From positions 124,001 through 188,000 of the forward strand of contig NZ_FNPI01000005.1 of NCBI RefSeq assembly GCF_900107275.1: a DNA stretch of 64,000 bases, read 5' to 3'. The notes under the pieces were generated by a model. It saw nothing but the letters and a program-made list of their open reading frames with translations, searched no databases and was not told where the DNA came from. Positions 26,634 through 35,320 of the stretch are shown piece after piece. Every line of letters begins with the position of its first letter. Positions within the stretch are counted from its first letter, which is position 1. The stretch comes from Evansella caseinilytica (GTDB lineage: Bacteria; Bacillota; Bacilli; Bacillales; Salisediminibacteriaceae). The position numbers were made by a program, and so were the translations under genes.

Positions 26634-26960
26634 TTAAGTTTCCGTCAATTGATATTTTATATCGTCCATCGATGTTACCCAGGAAAACTCAAGAATGATC
26701 ATCGGCGATCCTTCCATGGAAATCGAGCTGATGTTATTTAAACCCGGAAGCGTGGCGAGACTGCTTTCCAGCGGTTTCGATACTTTATCGGCCACTTCCC
26801 GTGGGCTGGTTTCCGGGTAGCTTGTCACCACCGCCTCGATCGGCGGCTCGATCGGCGGAATAAGCTTCAGCGGAATATTCAGCAAAGATATCAGCAGAAA
26901 TAATATCATGGCAACGATCGGAAAAACCGATCTTCTGATTGAAAAATTCGTTATCCTCAC
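26634..26960 (-). pseudogene. Truncated RND efflux pump (SwrC/AcrB type), N-terminal fragment
   Basis: 108 residues match the start of RND pumps: SIRRSVFPIVAMILFLLISLLNIPLKLIPPIEPPIEAVVTSYPETSPREVADKVSKPLESSLATLPGL, and so on to FSWVTSMDDI. Then KYQLTET and a stop. Full proteins exceed 1000 residues, so about 90 per cent is missing. GGGGAGG is still present before the GTG start. The 150 bp upstream may hold the end of a membrane-fusion protein (NGSRTALSPSDIFAKSNG). The 3' 170 bp is unrecognised. Confidence 0.85.
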
Positions 26961-27114
26961 TGCTCGACCTCCCCGTTACTTTTCGCAAAGATATCGGAAG
27001 GTGACAACGCCGTCCTTGAACCATTAACCATTGAAACACGCTGCTAAAAAGTACATTTGCCGCCGTTTTTCCTAAAGAATAAAATGTGTAGATGAGAAAA
27101 CTTCCGCTCCGTTA

Positions 27115-28281
27115 CTATTCAAAAGTTCCTTTTACAAGCAGCTTCTGGTCCTGCATCAGCCACTGCCCTTTGGCGATCACTCCGTCAATTCTCAAGGTTG
27201 AACGGTCAAGGATGACGATATCGGCATCTTTCCCTTGTTCTATCCTGCCCTTATGGTGTAATTTCAAAATATCCGCCGGGTTTGCCGTTGCCACCTGCAG
27301 CGCTGTTTCCAGCTGAATGTTTTCCTCTATGACAGCTTGACGCACTTCGTCAAAAAGGCTTGTCACACGACCGACTCCTAAACCGAGAAACTGTCCGTTT
27401 TCATCAAACCGCGGCAAGCTTCCCTGACCATCGGATGTAAACGTGATCTGCTCGACAGCAATCCCCTTATCGAGCAGTCGTTTTAAACATTTACTGCTGC
27501 TGAGTTCATTATCGTTTTCTTGGACGCTGCTCGTTGTGAAATCCACATAGCCTCCGCTTTTTGCATATTCAATCCCGGCAGCCAGCAGTTCCTCCGTCCT
27601 GTTAATATGTGTCGGCAAAAATTGACTGAGCGGTATATCCGTTGTGGAAACAATTTCCTCGAGAATATTCAATTTCCCCTCGCCGCTACCAACATGTACG
27701 ACGACAACTCCGCCTTTCCCTGACAAAATGCCGCCGATTCTCGCTTCACTCGCAAGGCGGGCAAGCTCTTCCTTCGTCGGCTGCGACGACCGATGATCGG
27801 AAATGGCTACTTCCCCTGCCCCGATTATCTCTTGTATGTACATAATATCCGTTTCCACTGATCCCGTTAATGTTTTTACCGGCAGGTGATAGTTCCCGCT
27901 TTTGCAATAACAAGTGATTCCTTCTTCAGTCAGTCCCTTTGCTTTGGCCACCAGATTCGTCATCGTCCTCCCGGTACCATCGGTTCCAAGAACACCGACA
28001 ACCGTCGTGATTCCACCTTTGATGCAATCAGACAAAGACAGTTCAGGGGTGCGCGTTTTAAAACTGCCCTCACCTCCGCCGCCGGTAATATGTACATGCC
28101 CGTCTATCAGTCCCGGAATGATGATCTTACCTTTTGCATCGTATACATCAACATGCTTTTGCAGGGAAGTGATATCGATTTCCTTTTCCAGTGCCGCAAT
28201 TCTGCCGTCTGCAATCAATATTTGTTGTTTCCCGCTGAATTGCGGGCGGAACAACTCTCCATTTATGATCAGCTTAATCAT
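27115..28281 (-). CDS. iadA: Isoaspartyl dipeptidase (beta-aspartyl peptidase)
   Basis: 388 residues, full length. Amidohydrolase motifs: IIPGLIDGHVHITGGGGEG, a metal-site His in AISDHRSSQPT, VHVGSGEGKL, LPTHINR, and Asp in FTSDGQGSLPRFD. Hydrolyses isoaspartyl dipeptides arising from damaged proteins. AAAGGAG precedes the ATG. Fits the peptide and amino-acid recycling theme of the region (Pcp, Ald, AspA). Confidence 0.95.
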   Translation of the reverse strand: MIKLIINGELFRPQFSGKQQILIADGRIAALEKEIDITSLQKHVDVYDAKGKIIIPGLIDGHVHITGGGGEGSFKTRTPELSLSDCIKGGITTVVGVLGTDGTGRTMTNLVAKAKGLTEEGITCYCKSGNYHLPVKTLTGSVETDIMYIQEIIGAGEVAISDHRSSQPTKEELARLASEARIGGILSGKGGVVVVHVGSGEGKLNILEEIVSTTDIPLSQFLPTHINRTEELLAAGIEYAKSGGYVDFTTSSVQENDNELSSSKCLKRLLDKGIAVEQITFTSDGQGSLPRFDENGQFLGLGVGRVTSLFDEVRQAVIEENIQLETALQVATANPADILKLHHKGRIEQGKDADIVILDRSTLRIDGVIAKGQWLMQDQKLLVKGTFE

Positions 28282-28373
28282 GACAATCTCCTTTCTTCCG
28301 CAGCTACATGTCTAGACTGGCTCGTTGCCTGTCGCCTGCTGCCGGCCTGCATCCTATTATTCTTGATTATACT

Positions 28374-28425
28374 AGAAAAAACCTTCCCAAGCTTAACGAA
28401 CAAAGCTTGTAAAAGGTTTTTGAAT
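28374..28425 (-). terminator. Terminator of the 28486 gene
   Basis: AAAACCTT..AAGCTT pairs with AAGCTT..AAAGGTTTT; on the minus strand it is followed by TTTTTT. It may act on both strands. Confidence 0.75.
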
Positions 28426-28485
28426 AGAAAGGAATTTTTCCGTCATCACCGCCTGACGTTTTTAGCAACCGCTTGGGGGGATGCA

Positions 28486-28752
28486 TTAAAGAAAGTAAAA
28501 CACGGCCAGAAGAATCGAAAAAACGCCAAGCACTGCAAGGGCAACCGAGGCACCGGCTTGCTTCTTCTCATATAAAGTTAACATGCCGAAATACAAAGCA
28601 AGCATGACAGCCATAAATAAAATCCCGTCAACAACCGGGTGAACCCATGTCTCTTGATAAGTTGTATGCTGATAAATGGAGAAGTTAACAAGCAGCGCAA
28701 CAGACCAACCGAGAAAAACACCGATTCCTATGTATCGAAGAAATTTCTTCAA
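28486..28752 (-). CDS. Small three-segment membrane protein
   Basis: 88 residues from TTG 28752, chosen because AGAAGGTGA lies just upstream; a longer frame would run through the palindrome at 28775 and is rejected. Three hydrophobic segments: IGIGVFLGWSVALLVNF, GILFMAVMLALYFGMLTLY and SVALAVLGVFSILLAVFYFL. Family not recognised. Confidence 0.65.
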   Translation of the reverse strand: MKKFLRYIGIGVFLGWSVALLVNFSIYQHTTYQETWVHPVVDGILFMAVMLALYFGMLTLYEKKQAGASVALAVLGVFSILLAVFYFL

Positions 28753-28774
28753 CGAATTCACCTTCTTTGGTATC

Positions 28775-28822
28775 GTGCCAGGCACTCTGTATGACTTTAA
28801 AGTCATACAGAGTGCCTGGCAC
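28775..28822. repeat. Perfect 48-bp palindrome with GTGCCAGGCAC ends
   Basis: The 24-bp arms 28775-28798 and 28799-28822 are exactly complementary with no loop. Each end carries GTGCCAGGCAC or GTGCCTGGCAC, itself palindromic. The arm motif is also seen singly near 9536. Such REP-like palindromes occur in many Firmicutes. Confidence 0.88.
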
Positions 28823-28989
28823 CTTTACTTTTATATATAATATTGTTGACGATTTTAGTGAAAGTATAAGTAAAATCGATAAAATTCGCTTTCTCTCTGT
28901 AAATGCCGGGGCTTTTCATTAAGGCATTCGACAATTGTTATTATCCCATTAAAGATTGCTGGTCACCAGCCATGTCTTTAACATTTCCG

Positions 28990-29463
28990 CTATTCCCCGA
29001 GAACCACGATCTTAAAAAATTGTTCAAATGTCTCTTCCGCTTGTCCACCGACAATACGGGCAATCTCCTCGCCGTTTTCGAAATGAATGACCGCCGGCGT
29101 TCCTTCGATGTTAAAATCACTCCATCCTTGCTCAAATTCATAGACGTTGTAGAGGTATAAATTTACTTCCATTTCTTCTGCTTTTGGGATCAAAACCGGC
29201 GATACTTCATTGCAGACACTGCACACCGGACTGAAAAAATAGACGGTAACCGCTTCGCCGTTGTTCAGCTTTTCGTCCAACTCTTCCGGAAGAATAATAT
29301 TTTGATAATTCGGATCATCCAGTTGCTTCACGGTTTCTGGCTTCAACTCATTCGTACCATACGGATTATCCGTCGACACCTGCTTGTTCTGATATTGATT
29401 GATCAGTGCCAATGCCGCAAAAATGACAACAATAATCGAGCTGAAAATAATAATTTTTTTCAT
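28990..29463 (-). CDS. Membrane-anchored thioredoxin-like protein (disulfide exchange)
   Basis: 157 residues from ATG 29463 (AGGAGTG upstream). N-terminal membrane anchor, then a thioredoxin fold with the CxxC site in FFSPVCSVCNEVSPVL and the cis-proline in IEGTPAVIHF. It lies 7 bp downstream of a DsbB-like gene, so the two likely form an oxidative folding pair in the extracytoplasmic space, like BdbC with BdbD or BdbA. Confidence 0.87.
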   Translation of the reverse strand: MKKIIIFSSIIVVIFAALALINQYQNKQVSTDNPYGTNELKPETVKQLDDPNYQNIILPEELDEKLNNGEAVTVYFFSPVCSVCNEVSPVLIPKAEEMEVNLYLYNVYEFEQGWSDFNIEGTPAVIHFENGEEIARIVGGQAEETFEQFFKIVVLGE

Positions 29464-29470
29464 GACAATT

Positions 29471-29905
29471 TCACTCCTTGGACGCTTTAATGACATAAAC
29501 CATCATCAATGATATGAAAAAAAATGAAACCAATGCCAAAAAAGGAATAGTAATAAAGCCAAACCAATTAATGTATTCATAGTTGCACGGGATGATACCG
29601 CACGCTTCCGCCTGGGTACTCAGCGCGGGGATTTTCTCAAGCATATAATGATAGCTGGAAAAACCTAAGCCGATGAGACTTAACGGCAGCGTATAGTATG
29701 CTTGTCCTGCATCTTTTTTTACCGATGCGATTGCCAGCGTGATCGCCAACGGATACATAAAAATCCGCTGCACCCAGCATAAAGAACACGGCATGAATAA
29801 TTTGACCTCAGAAAAATACAGAGAGCCGAGCGTGGCAATTAAAGCAATCCCCCATGCGGCAAACATAGCATATTCAATTTTTTTTTGTTTCGACGTCTCT
29901 TCCAT
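29471..29905 (-). CDS. bdbC: DsbB-like thiol-disulfide oxidoreductase
   Basis: 144 residues with four membrane segments. First redox pair CSLC in FMPCSLCWVQRIFMYPLA, second pair C...C in AEACGIIPCNYEYINWFG, both as in BdbC. It reoxidises an extracellular thioredoxin-like partner and passes electrons to quinone. It forms an operon with the thioredoxin-like gene. Confidence 0.92.
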   Translation of the reverse strand: MEETSKQKKIEYAMFAAWGIALIATLGSLYFSEVKLFMPCSLCWVQRIFMYPLAITLAIASVKKDAGQAYYTLPLSLIGLGFSSYHYMLEKIPALSTQAEACGIIPCNYEYINWFGFITIPFLALVSFFFISLMMVYVIKASKE

Positions 29906-30211
29906 CAGCGGTTCCTCACTTCCTTCACTGCTGCTATTTTTATCTTAATATGATTTGTGCTCCCCGTATATATTCGCATAAACAGTTTCTAGAATACTTC
30001 CTTATTTTAAACGAAACGAGAAAACATTTCATGCATTTTTTCTTTTAGCGCATGTTTGCAGGAAGGAAAAACAAAGTCTGCAAGGTCGCCAAACACCAGG
30101 AGGGGTGCGGACGGCCAGATGCAGGCGTCACTGCGGCCATCGCGGTTATTCCCCCATTCTTTTCGCTTGCTTTCTGTCGATTCCATTAACCTTGTACTGC
30201 GAAGCCAACAC
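29906..30211. other. Intergenic region between bdbC and the GGDEF-EAL gene
   Basis: About 300 bp. The first part is AT-rich and should hold the bdbC promoter; the second part is GC-rich with no gene or clear terminator recognised. Confidence 0.5.
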
Positions 30212-32005
30212 TTATATAAGTACTTCCTCCGGGTTCGTTTGTTGAATAAATGTTGTCACAACTTCGGCCGGTAACGGTTTGCTGTATAAATACCCCTGCA
30301 TCTCATCGCAATCCCGGTCATTTAAAAACAATACCATTGCTGTCGTTTCCACCCCTTCGGCAATGACCCGCAAATTCATGTTATGGGCCAGCTGAATGAT
30401 CGACGTCACGATGGCCTGATCATTAGAATTTTCCAGCACCTCGCGAATGAACGATTGATCAATTTTTAACGTATCAATCGGAAAACGACGCAAATAACTT
30501 AGTGATGAATAGCCTGTGCCGAAATCATCGATGGAGATCGTGATGCCGCATTGTTTTAAACGTTCCAGCGTTTTAAAGCACTCTTCCCGGTTGTACAACA
30601 GGACGTTTTCGGTTATTTCCAGATCCAACAGGCTGGCTGGCAATCCGGTTTTTTCAAGAATATGCTTTACTTTGTTTACGAAATCAGGACGTTGAAACTG
30701 GATCGGGGAAATGTTAATGCCGATGCGCAAGCGATGTCCTTGATCAAACCAAGCCTTCGCCTGGGCGCACGCTTCTTCCAGCACCCAATCTCCAATGGCG
30801 ATGATCAATCCGGTTTCCTCTGCCAAAGGGATGAATTTCGTTGGCGAGATCGTTCCCAACTCCTTATCATTCCAGCGGAGAAGTGCTTCCATACCGATCA
30901 CCTTTTTTTCCCGCAAATCGATCTGCGGCTGATAATACAGCTGGAAATCGTTTCTCTCTGCAGCTAAACGCAGCCGCTTTTCCATTAATAATTTATCATC
31001 ATGTTCTGTCCGGATGTACCGCTGATAAAATTGAAAGTTGTCTTTTCCCCTCTCCTTGACATAGTGCATCGCCATTTCTGCCTGCGATACGATGTCATTG
31101 TATGATTTCCCTGTCTCGGGAAAAACAGAAATACCAACGCTAGCCGTGATAAACAGCTCTTTTTCACTGACAACGAACGGATGCTTAAAAATTCGCAGGA
31201 TATCCTCCGCCAATTGCTGCACTTCCCGCCTCGATTCCGGCGCTCGAAAAATCAGCGTGAACTCGTCGCCGCCATACCGATAAATTTCCAGCTGTTGATT
31301 ACGCAGGTTTACCAACGATTGGGCAATCACTTGAATCAACTTGTCGCCGGTAAAATGCCCCAGCGTATCGTTATAATATTTAAAACGATCCAAATCGATG
31401 AACAGCACGGCAAAGGTACTGTCCATCTGCGGTTGATCTATCAACATCTTCATATCCCGCTCGAACTTGTCCCGATTAGGCAGTGCGGTAAGATTATCCA
31501 TGGAAACAATTTCCTTCATCACCTTTTCTGCCTGTCTCAATCTTGTCATGTCCTGATGAACAACCAAATTTGCATTTAAATAGCTCCCGCCATTGATCAG
31601 CGGAATGACATATGTTTGTGTAATCACAGGTTTTCCTTCCTTCGTTAACAGCGTTGTCTCCAAGGACGTTTTCCGCCGTTGTTCCGCCGCTGTTTCCAGA
31701 CCGTTGCGGACCGGTTCCTTCATCGAATCGTGCTGCAGGGACAAATAATCTCCACCCGTTAACTCTTCCGGCTTGCGATTCACCGCTTTACAAAATTCTT
31801 TGCTGGCATAAATTATGTAGCCTTGTCTATCCACCAATAGAAGAAGAGCAGTCTGTTCAATAACCTGCTTTAGCGTAAATAAGAAGTCTTTATAGATATG
31901 ATTTGTTTCATCGCTGTGATCCACGGACTCTGCCAGCCATAAGCCGGAAAGCCAATTGGGGATCGGAAAGCTTTCGTTTTTGCCCTGTTTCATGTTTTTC
32001 TTCAT
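30212..32005 (-). CDS. PAS-GGDEF-EAL cyclic di-GMP enzyme
   Basis: 597 residues from ATG 32005, where GGAGGAGG is correctly spaced. PAS-like domain about 45-160, GGDEF domain with intact YGGDEF (245-249), EAL domain with MEALLRW (372-378), DDFGTGYSSL and LKIDQSF. The RxxD product-inhibition site before GGDEF is not seen. Both catalytic signatures are intact, so synthesis or breakdown of c-di-GMP could dominate. No membrane segments, so cytosolic. A terminator in its leader suggests attenuation control. Confidence 0.93.
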   Translation of the reverse strand: MKKNMKQGKNESFPIPNWLSGLWLAESVDHSDETNHIYKDFLFTLKQVIEQTALLLLVDRQGYIIYASKEFCKAVNRKPEELTGGDYLSLQHDSMKEPVRNGLETAAEQRRKTSLETTLLTKEGKPVITQTYVIPLINGGSYLNANLVVHQDMTRLRQAEKVMKEIVSMDNLTALPNRDKFERDMKMLIDQPQMDSTFAVLFIDLDRFKYYNDTLGHFTGDKLIQVIAQSLVNLRNQQLEIYRYGGDEFTLIFRAPESRREVQQLAEDILRIFKHPFVVSEKELFITASVGISVFPETGKSYNDIVSQAEMAMHYVKERGKDNFQFYQRYIRTEHDDKLLMEKRLRLAAERNDFQLYYQPQIDLREKKVIGMEALLRWNDKELGTISPTKFIPLAEETGLIIAIGDWVLEEACAQAKAWFDQGHRLRIGINISPIQFQRPDFVNKVKHILEKTGLPASLLDLEITENVLLYNREECFKTLERLKQCGITISIDDFGTGYSSLSYLRRFPIDTLKIDQSFIREVLENSNDQAIVTSIIQLAHNMNLRVIAEGVETTAMVLFLNDRDCDEMQGYLYSKPLPAEVVTTFIQQTNPEEVLI

Positions 32006-32072
32006 CTTCCGCCTCCTCCGCAACAGCTGCACAACTAAAATGATGGTACCTTCATCGCCGGAGCCATCTATC

Positions 32073-32223
32073 TAAAAAACCGACCAAACAAAGGCCGGTT
32101 GCACTAACAGCTCCAATATGTCAAAGTACCCAAATGAAGACATACTTTCCTCGCCACCTAAAAAATATCGTGTTTTCCCCTTTACGTACTTTAATTGTAT
32201 TATTTTCTAAATCGAAATATCAA
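32073..32223 (-). promoter_or_regulatory. Promoter, structured leader and intrinsic terminator before the GGDEF-EAL gene
   Basis: Reading on the minus strand: TTGATA (32223-32218) and TACAAT (32199-32194) with 18-bp spacing, then about 85 nt of leader, then AACCGGCC/GGTCGGTT (32100-32078) with six T. The coding start is 70 nt further on. In the leader, AAAGTA can pair with TACTTT and TATGTC with GACATA; these pairings cross each other and are mutually exclusive or form a pseudoknot. This is the layout of a terminating riboswitch or attenuator. It does not match the c-di-GMP-I consensus. Confidence 0.6.
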
Positions 32224-32396
32224 GATTTTTTACACAATTTTCGATAATAATTTTCATGATTGTTTAGTTTGGTGATATTTTGAATTTTAGTAACAATTTC
32301 TTCACATCACTGACAAATCCCTTTCAAAAAATGCGCAAAGTTCATTTTATAATAAAAACAGGGAGGACGTATTTCGTACGAAATGAGGTGAGAGTA

Positions 32397-32624
32397 ATGG
32401 AAGTGAAACTTTTTATTAATCCAAATATCAATGGAAAAATTGTTGAGAAAAGATTGATGGAAGTCCTCGGGGACATCGGTCTTCAAGTCGATCTCGAAGT
32501 GTACCACGAGGACCCACCTTTCACAGAAGGCGTGTTTTATACGCCAACTCTCATCGTCGATGACCGCATTGTCTCCAGCGGCAAAGTGCTTTCCAAAGAA
32601 GAGATCATTCATTTTTTTCTATAA
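32397..32624 (+). CDS. Small thioredoxin-fold protein lacking the CxxC site
   Basis: 75 residues from ATG 32397 (GAGGTGAG upstream). MEVKLFINPNINGK...FYTPTLIVDDRIVSSGKV resembles thioredoxin-like small proteins with the cis-Pro motif TPT, but asparagines replace the active cysteines. The palindrome ATTTCGTACGAAAT at 32371-32384 just upstream may be an operator; TATAAT lies at 32348. The stop codon TAA is part of the flank of a dispersed repeat. Confidence 0.65.
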   Translation: MEVKLFINPNINGKIVEKRLMEVLGDIGLQVDLEVYHEDPPFTEGVFYTPTLIVDDRIVSSGKVLSKEEIIHFFL

Positions 32625-32820
32625 GTGTTTGTTCAAAAAGGAGGACATCACAGCGGCAAGAAGATCGAGGCGCGGCAGGCTCGAGCAGCACAGCGTACAC
32701 CTGACGTACGTGAGCGGCGGAGAGACGACGCAACGATGAGATTCGCAGGCGCTGTTTCCCGCACTTTTTGAACATCCTCTATAAGTGTTTGTTCAAAAAG
32801 GAGGACATAAAAATCGCGTC
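32619..32820 (+). repeat. Dispersed repeat, form A copy 4, followed by the start of another
   Basis: CTATAAGTGTTTGTTCAAAAAG begins the element; the core runs 32631-32773 and closely matches copy 1. Immediately after, CTCTATAAGTGTTTG and GTTCAAAAAGGAGGACATAA (to 32820) restart a second, truncated element in the same orientation. Confidence 0.92.
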
Positions 32821-33024
32821 CTGATAGTGTTTGTTTCTTTTTTCTTTTATAGGACATTCTATTCGTAACAGCTGTTCTCTAGACGGACTGCGCTGCTTGG
32901 GCGTTATCCCACTGTCCGGCTGAGAGATCTTATGTATTCGCAGCCTGCACATCAAGCGAAATCACTGCTTTATTACACATTTTTGCATATTCTCCTGGGC
33001 CATAACAATAAGGGAGGGATGACA

Positions 33025-33240
33025 ATGGAAAAGACAGAATTGAATCATGGAATGCTGGACTCCATCAGCTATGATGACATGACCAGAGAATTGCATGTTC
33101 ACTTTAAAAACGGAGACTATACTATTTTTTACGAAGTTTCCCAATTGGACTACGTCGGATTTTTAGGTTGTAAAAACTACAGTGACTATTTTCAGGAACG
33201 AATCGAACCGCGGTTTCCATCCAAAAAAATCACCTCCTAA
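33025..33240 (+). CDS. KTSC domain protein
   Basis: 71 residues from ATG 33025, with GGGAGGG upstream. Contains the KTSC pattern (SISYDDMTRELHVHFKNGDYTIFYEVSQLDYVGFLGCKNYSDYF), where the usual terminal Lys-Thr-Ser-Cys motif is modified. Function unknown; often near tRNA-synthetase or RNA-related genes in other bacteria. Confidence 0.8.
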   Translation: MEKTELNHGMLDSISYDDMTRELHVHFKNGDYTIFYEVSQLDYVGFLGCKNYSDYFQERIEPRFPSKKITS

Positions 33241-33388
33241 AGTGCCGGGTCAAACAGTAGGACATAACGGCAATGCTCTGACAAGCTGAGAAAATATTCT
33301 TGAAGCCGCGCAACGGGAATCAGGGAAAAAACCTTGGTTCCTGTTGAAGATTCGGCGCATCCACCACTAACAAGCAACACGGCACTTT
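33239..33388. other. Structured intergenic element closed by AAAGTGCCG/CGGCACTTT
   Basis: A perfect 9-bp helix (33239-33247 with 33380-33388) spans a 150-nt region downstream of the KTSC gene. Inside, GTAGGACATAACGGCAA resembles the form A start and TTCGGCGCATC resembles a stretch in form B, so it may be a decayed composite repeat. Upstream of ald there is also 240 bp without a gene. Confidence 0.4.
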
Positions 33389-33632
33389 CTCACCGGAGTT
33401 ACAAACAATTCCCCAGCCGATGCTATTTTCAGAAACTTCTTTTTGCCTCCTGCAACCAGCAAAACAGGAGCCGGCAACTTCTGCTCATCATACATACATG
33501 TGCAATAATCTATCATGAAAATTGGAAAATTGAACAAAAAATGATGGTACTGAAGCCGATACTTCGCTAAAATGGTGGTAGCAGAAAGATTGTCCATTCA
33601 CGGAAAACACATAACCATTAGGAGGGTCGTTC

Positions 33633-34748
33633 ATGAAAATCGGTGTACCAAGAGAAATAAAAAATAACGAAAATCGTGTTGCCTTAACTCCTGCAGGCGT
33701 GCTCACATTACATCAAGCCGGACATGACGTTTATGTGGAGGAAAATGCCGGCATGGGCAGCGGCTTCGAGGATCAGGCCTATGCCGATGCCGGTGCAGAT
33801 ATCCTTCCGACTGCCGCTGAAGTTTGGGAACGTTCCGAAATGATTATGAAAGTGAAAGAGCCGTTGCCGCCGGAATATGACTATTTTAGAGAAGGATTAA
33901 TTCTATTTACCTACCTCCATTTGGCGGCCGAGCCGGCGCTTGCCGAAGCGTTGACCAAAAAGAAAGTGACTGCAGTGGCCTACGAAACAGTGGAAGTTAA
34001 CCGCACGTTACCCCTCCTTACACCGATGAGCGAGGTGGCAGGACGCATGGCGGCCCAAATCGGCGCACAGTTTTTAGAAAAGCCTAAAGGCGGAAGCGGC
34101 GTTCTTTTATCCGGGGTTCCCGGAGTGAAACGCGGCAAAGTGACCATCATCGGCGGCGGTGTCGTAGGGACAAATGCGGCAAAAATCGCGATCGGTTTAG
34201 GTGCCGACGTAACCATTATCGATTTAAGCCCGGATCGCCTCCGTCAACTGGATGATATTTTCGGAACGAAAATCAACACCATCATGAGCAATCCGTTAAA
34301 TATCGCCCACGCCGTAAGTGAATCGGAACTCGTAATCGGCGCGGTGCTGATTCCAGGAGCAAAAGCACCTAAATTAGTAACGGAAACGATGATCAAGGAA
34401 ATGATGCCCGGATCTGTTATCGTGGATGTAGCCATTGATCAAGGAGGTATTTTCGAAACAGTCGATCGTATGACGACGCACGATGACCCGGTGTATATGA
34501 AGCATGGCGTCGTTCATTATGCCGTGGCCAACATGCCTGGTGCAGTGCCGAGAACATCCACGCTTGCGTTAACAAACGTGACAGTGCCGTATGCCCTGCT
34601 GATAGCCAACATCAGCCTTGAACGCGCCCTGAGAGAAAATCCAGCCCTCGTTCGCGGCGTCAATACTGCCAATGGTTATGTAACGTATGAGGCTGTTGCC
34701 CGCGACCTAAACTATACTTACAAATCCGTTGAAGAGATACTGCTGTAA
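33633..34748 (+). CDS. ald: Alanine dehydrogenase
   Basis: 371 residues. [20 protein letters not shown] is the family start; NAD-binding [28 protein letters not shown] and catalytic Lys and His in the N-terminal domain are as expected. Catalyses reversible oxidative deamination of L-alanine to pyruvate and ammonia, needed for alanine use and normal sporulation. AGGAGGGTCG precedes the ATG. Confidence 0.97.
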   Translation: MKIGVPREIKNNENRVALTPAGVLTLHQAGHDVYVEENAGMGSGFEDQAYADAGADILPTAAEVWERSEMIMKVKEPLPPEYDYFREGLILFTYLHLAAEPALAEALTKKKVTAVAYETVEVNRTLPLLTPMSEVAGRMAAQIGAQFLEKPKGGSGVLLSGVPGVKRGKVTIIGGGVVGTNAAKIAIGLGADVTIIDLSPDRLRQLDDIFGTKINTIMSNPLNIAHAVSESELVIGAVLIPGAKAPKLVTETMIKEMMPGSVIVDVAIDQGGIFETVDRMTTHDDPVYMKHGVVHYAVANMPGAVPRTSTLALTNVTVPYALLIANISLERALRENPALVRGVNTANGYVTYEAVARDLNYTYKSVEEILL

Positions 34749-34757
34749 TAACAAAAA

Positions 34758-34806
34758 AAAGCAAGGGCCCTGGGAAATTATTTCCAACGGGCGGCCCTTG
34801 CTTTTT
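34758..34806 (+). terminator. Terminator between ald and the convergent small spore gene
   Basis: AAGCAAGGGCC pairs with GGCCCTTGCTT, flanked by A8 on the left and T6 on the right, so it can act in both directions. Confidence 0.88.
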
Positions 34807-34816
34807 TCCTACTTAC

Positions 34817-34993
34817 TTACCAGGCCAAGGCTGCACCAATGATTACCAATAAAATGAACAGCACAAGAATTAATGCAAACCCGGCGCCAAATCCTCTTGC
34901 AGGTGCCACTGCCGGTGCTGTCGGAGCACAAGCGTACGCTGCGTAAGGATCATGTCCATACCCTGCATAGTCATAGCCGTAGTAATCGCCCAT
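34817..34993 (-). CDS. YjcZ-family small sporulation protein, long form, pair 1
   Basis: 58 residues: MGDYYGYDYAGYGHDPYAAY, an Ala/Pro linker, then GFALILVLFILLVIIGAALAW. The FALILVLFILLVIIGA segment defines the YjcZ/YjcN sporulation family (TIGR01732). AGGAGG lies upstream of the ATG. These tiny hydrophobic proteins are made in sporulating cells; function unknown. Confidence 0.88.
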   Translation of the reverse strand: MGDYYGYDYAGYGHDPYAAYACAPTAPAVAPARGFGAGFALILVLFILLVIIGAALAW

Positions 34994-35078
34994 TAAAGAT
35001 TCCTCCTCTTAAATATTGTCAATAGCTATTGAATCAAGCTATTTCCCTAACAAGATGTTTCTCCATTCTTCAGAGACT

Positions 35079-35198
35079 TTAGTAGTAGCCGTATCCTCCT
35101 GGACTAACAACTGCCGCGCCGATAATGACAAGTAAAATAAACACGACAAGGATGAACGCAAATCCTCCTGCGTAACCTCTTTTTACAGCGTGACTCAT
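35079..35198 (-). CDS. YjcZ-family small sporulation protein, short form, pair 1
   Basis: 39 residues: MSHAVKRGYAGGFAFILVVFILLVIIGAAVV followed by SPGGYGYY. Same hydrophobic helix as the long form, with a Gly/Tyr tail. AAGGAGTGATT precedes the ATG at 35198. Separate transcription unit or operon with the long form. Confidence 0.88.
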   Translation of the reverse strand: MSHAVKRGYAGGFAFILVVFILLVIIGAAVVSPGGYGYY

Positions 35199-35320
35199 CA
35201 GGTAATCACTCCTTAAAAAAAATTGTTGCGAAGTCTCCCCGCATTAATAAGCTATGATCAGTGGCCCTGAGTGTATAGACGATAGTCCAGAACTTGATGA
35301 ATTAGGCAGCCTTTCTTATA

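Noticed and set aside
28753-28806. N-terminal extension of the 28486 membrane protein through the palindrome
   Set aside because: A TTG with a well-spaced ribosome binding site lies at 28752, and the extension would be encoded by a mobile palindrome.
32006-32187. c-di-GMP-I riboswitch
   Set aside because: The conserved GEMM segments are absent although the gene encodes a c-di-GMP enzyme.
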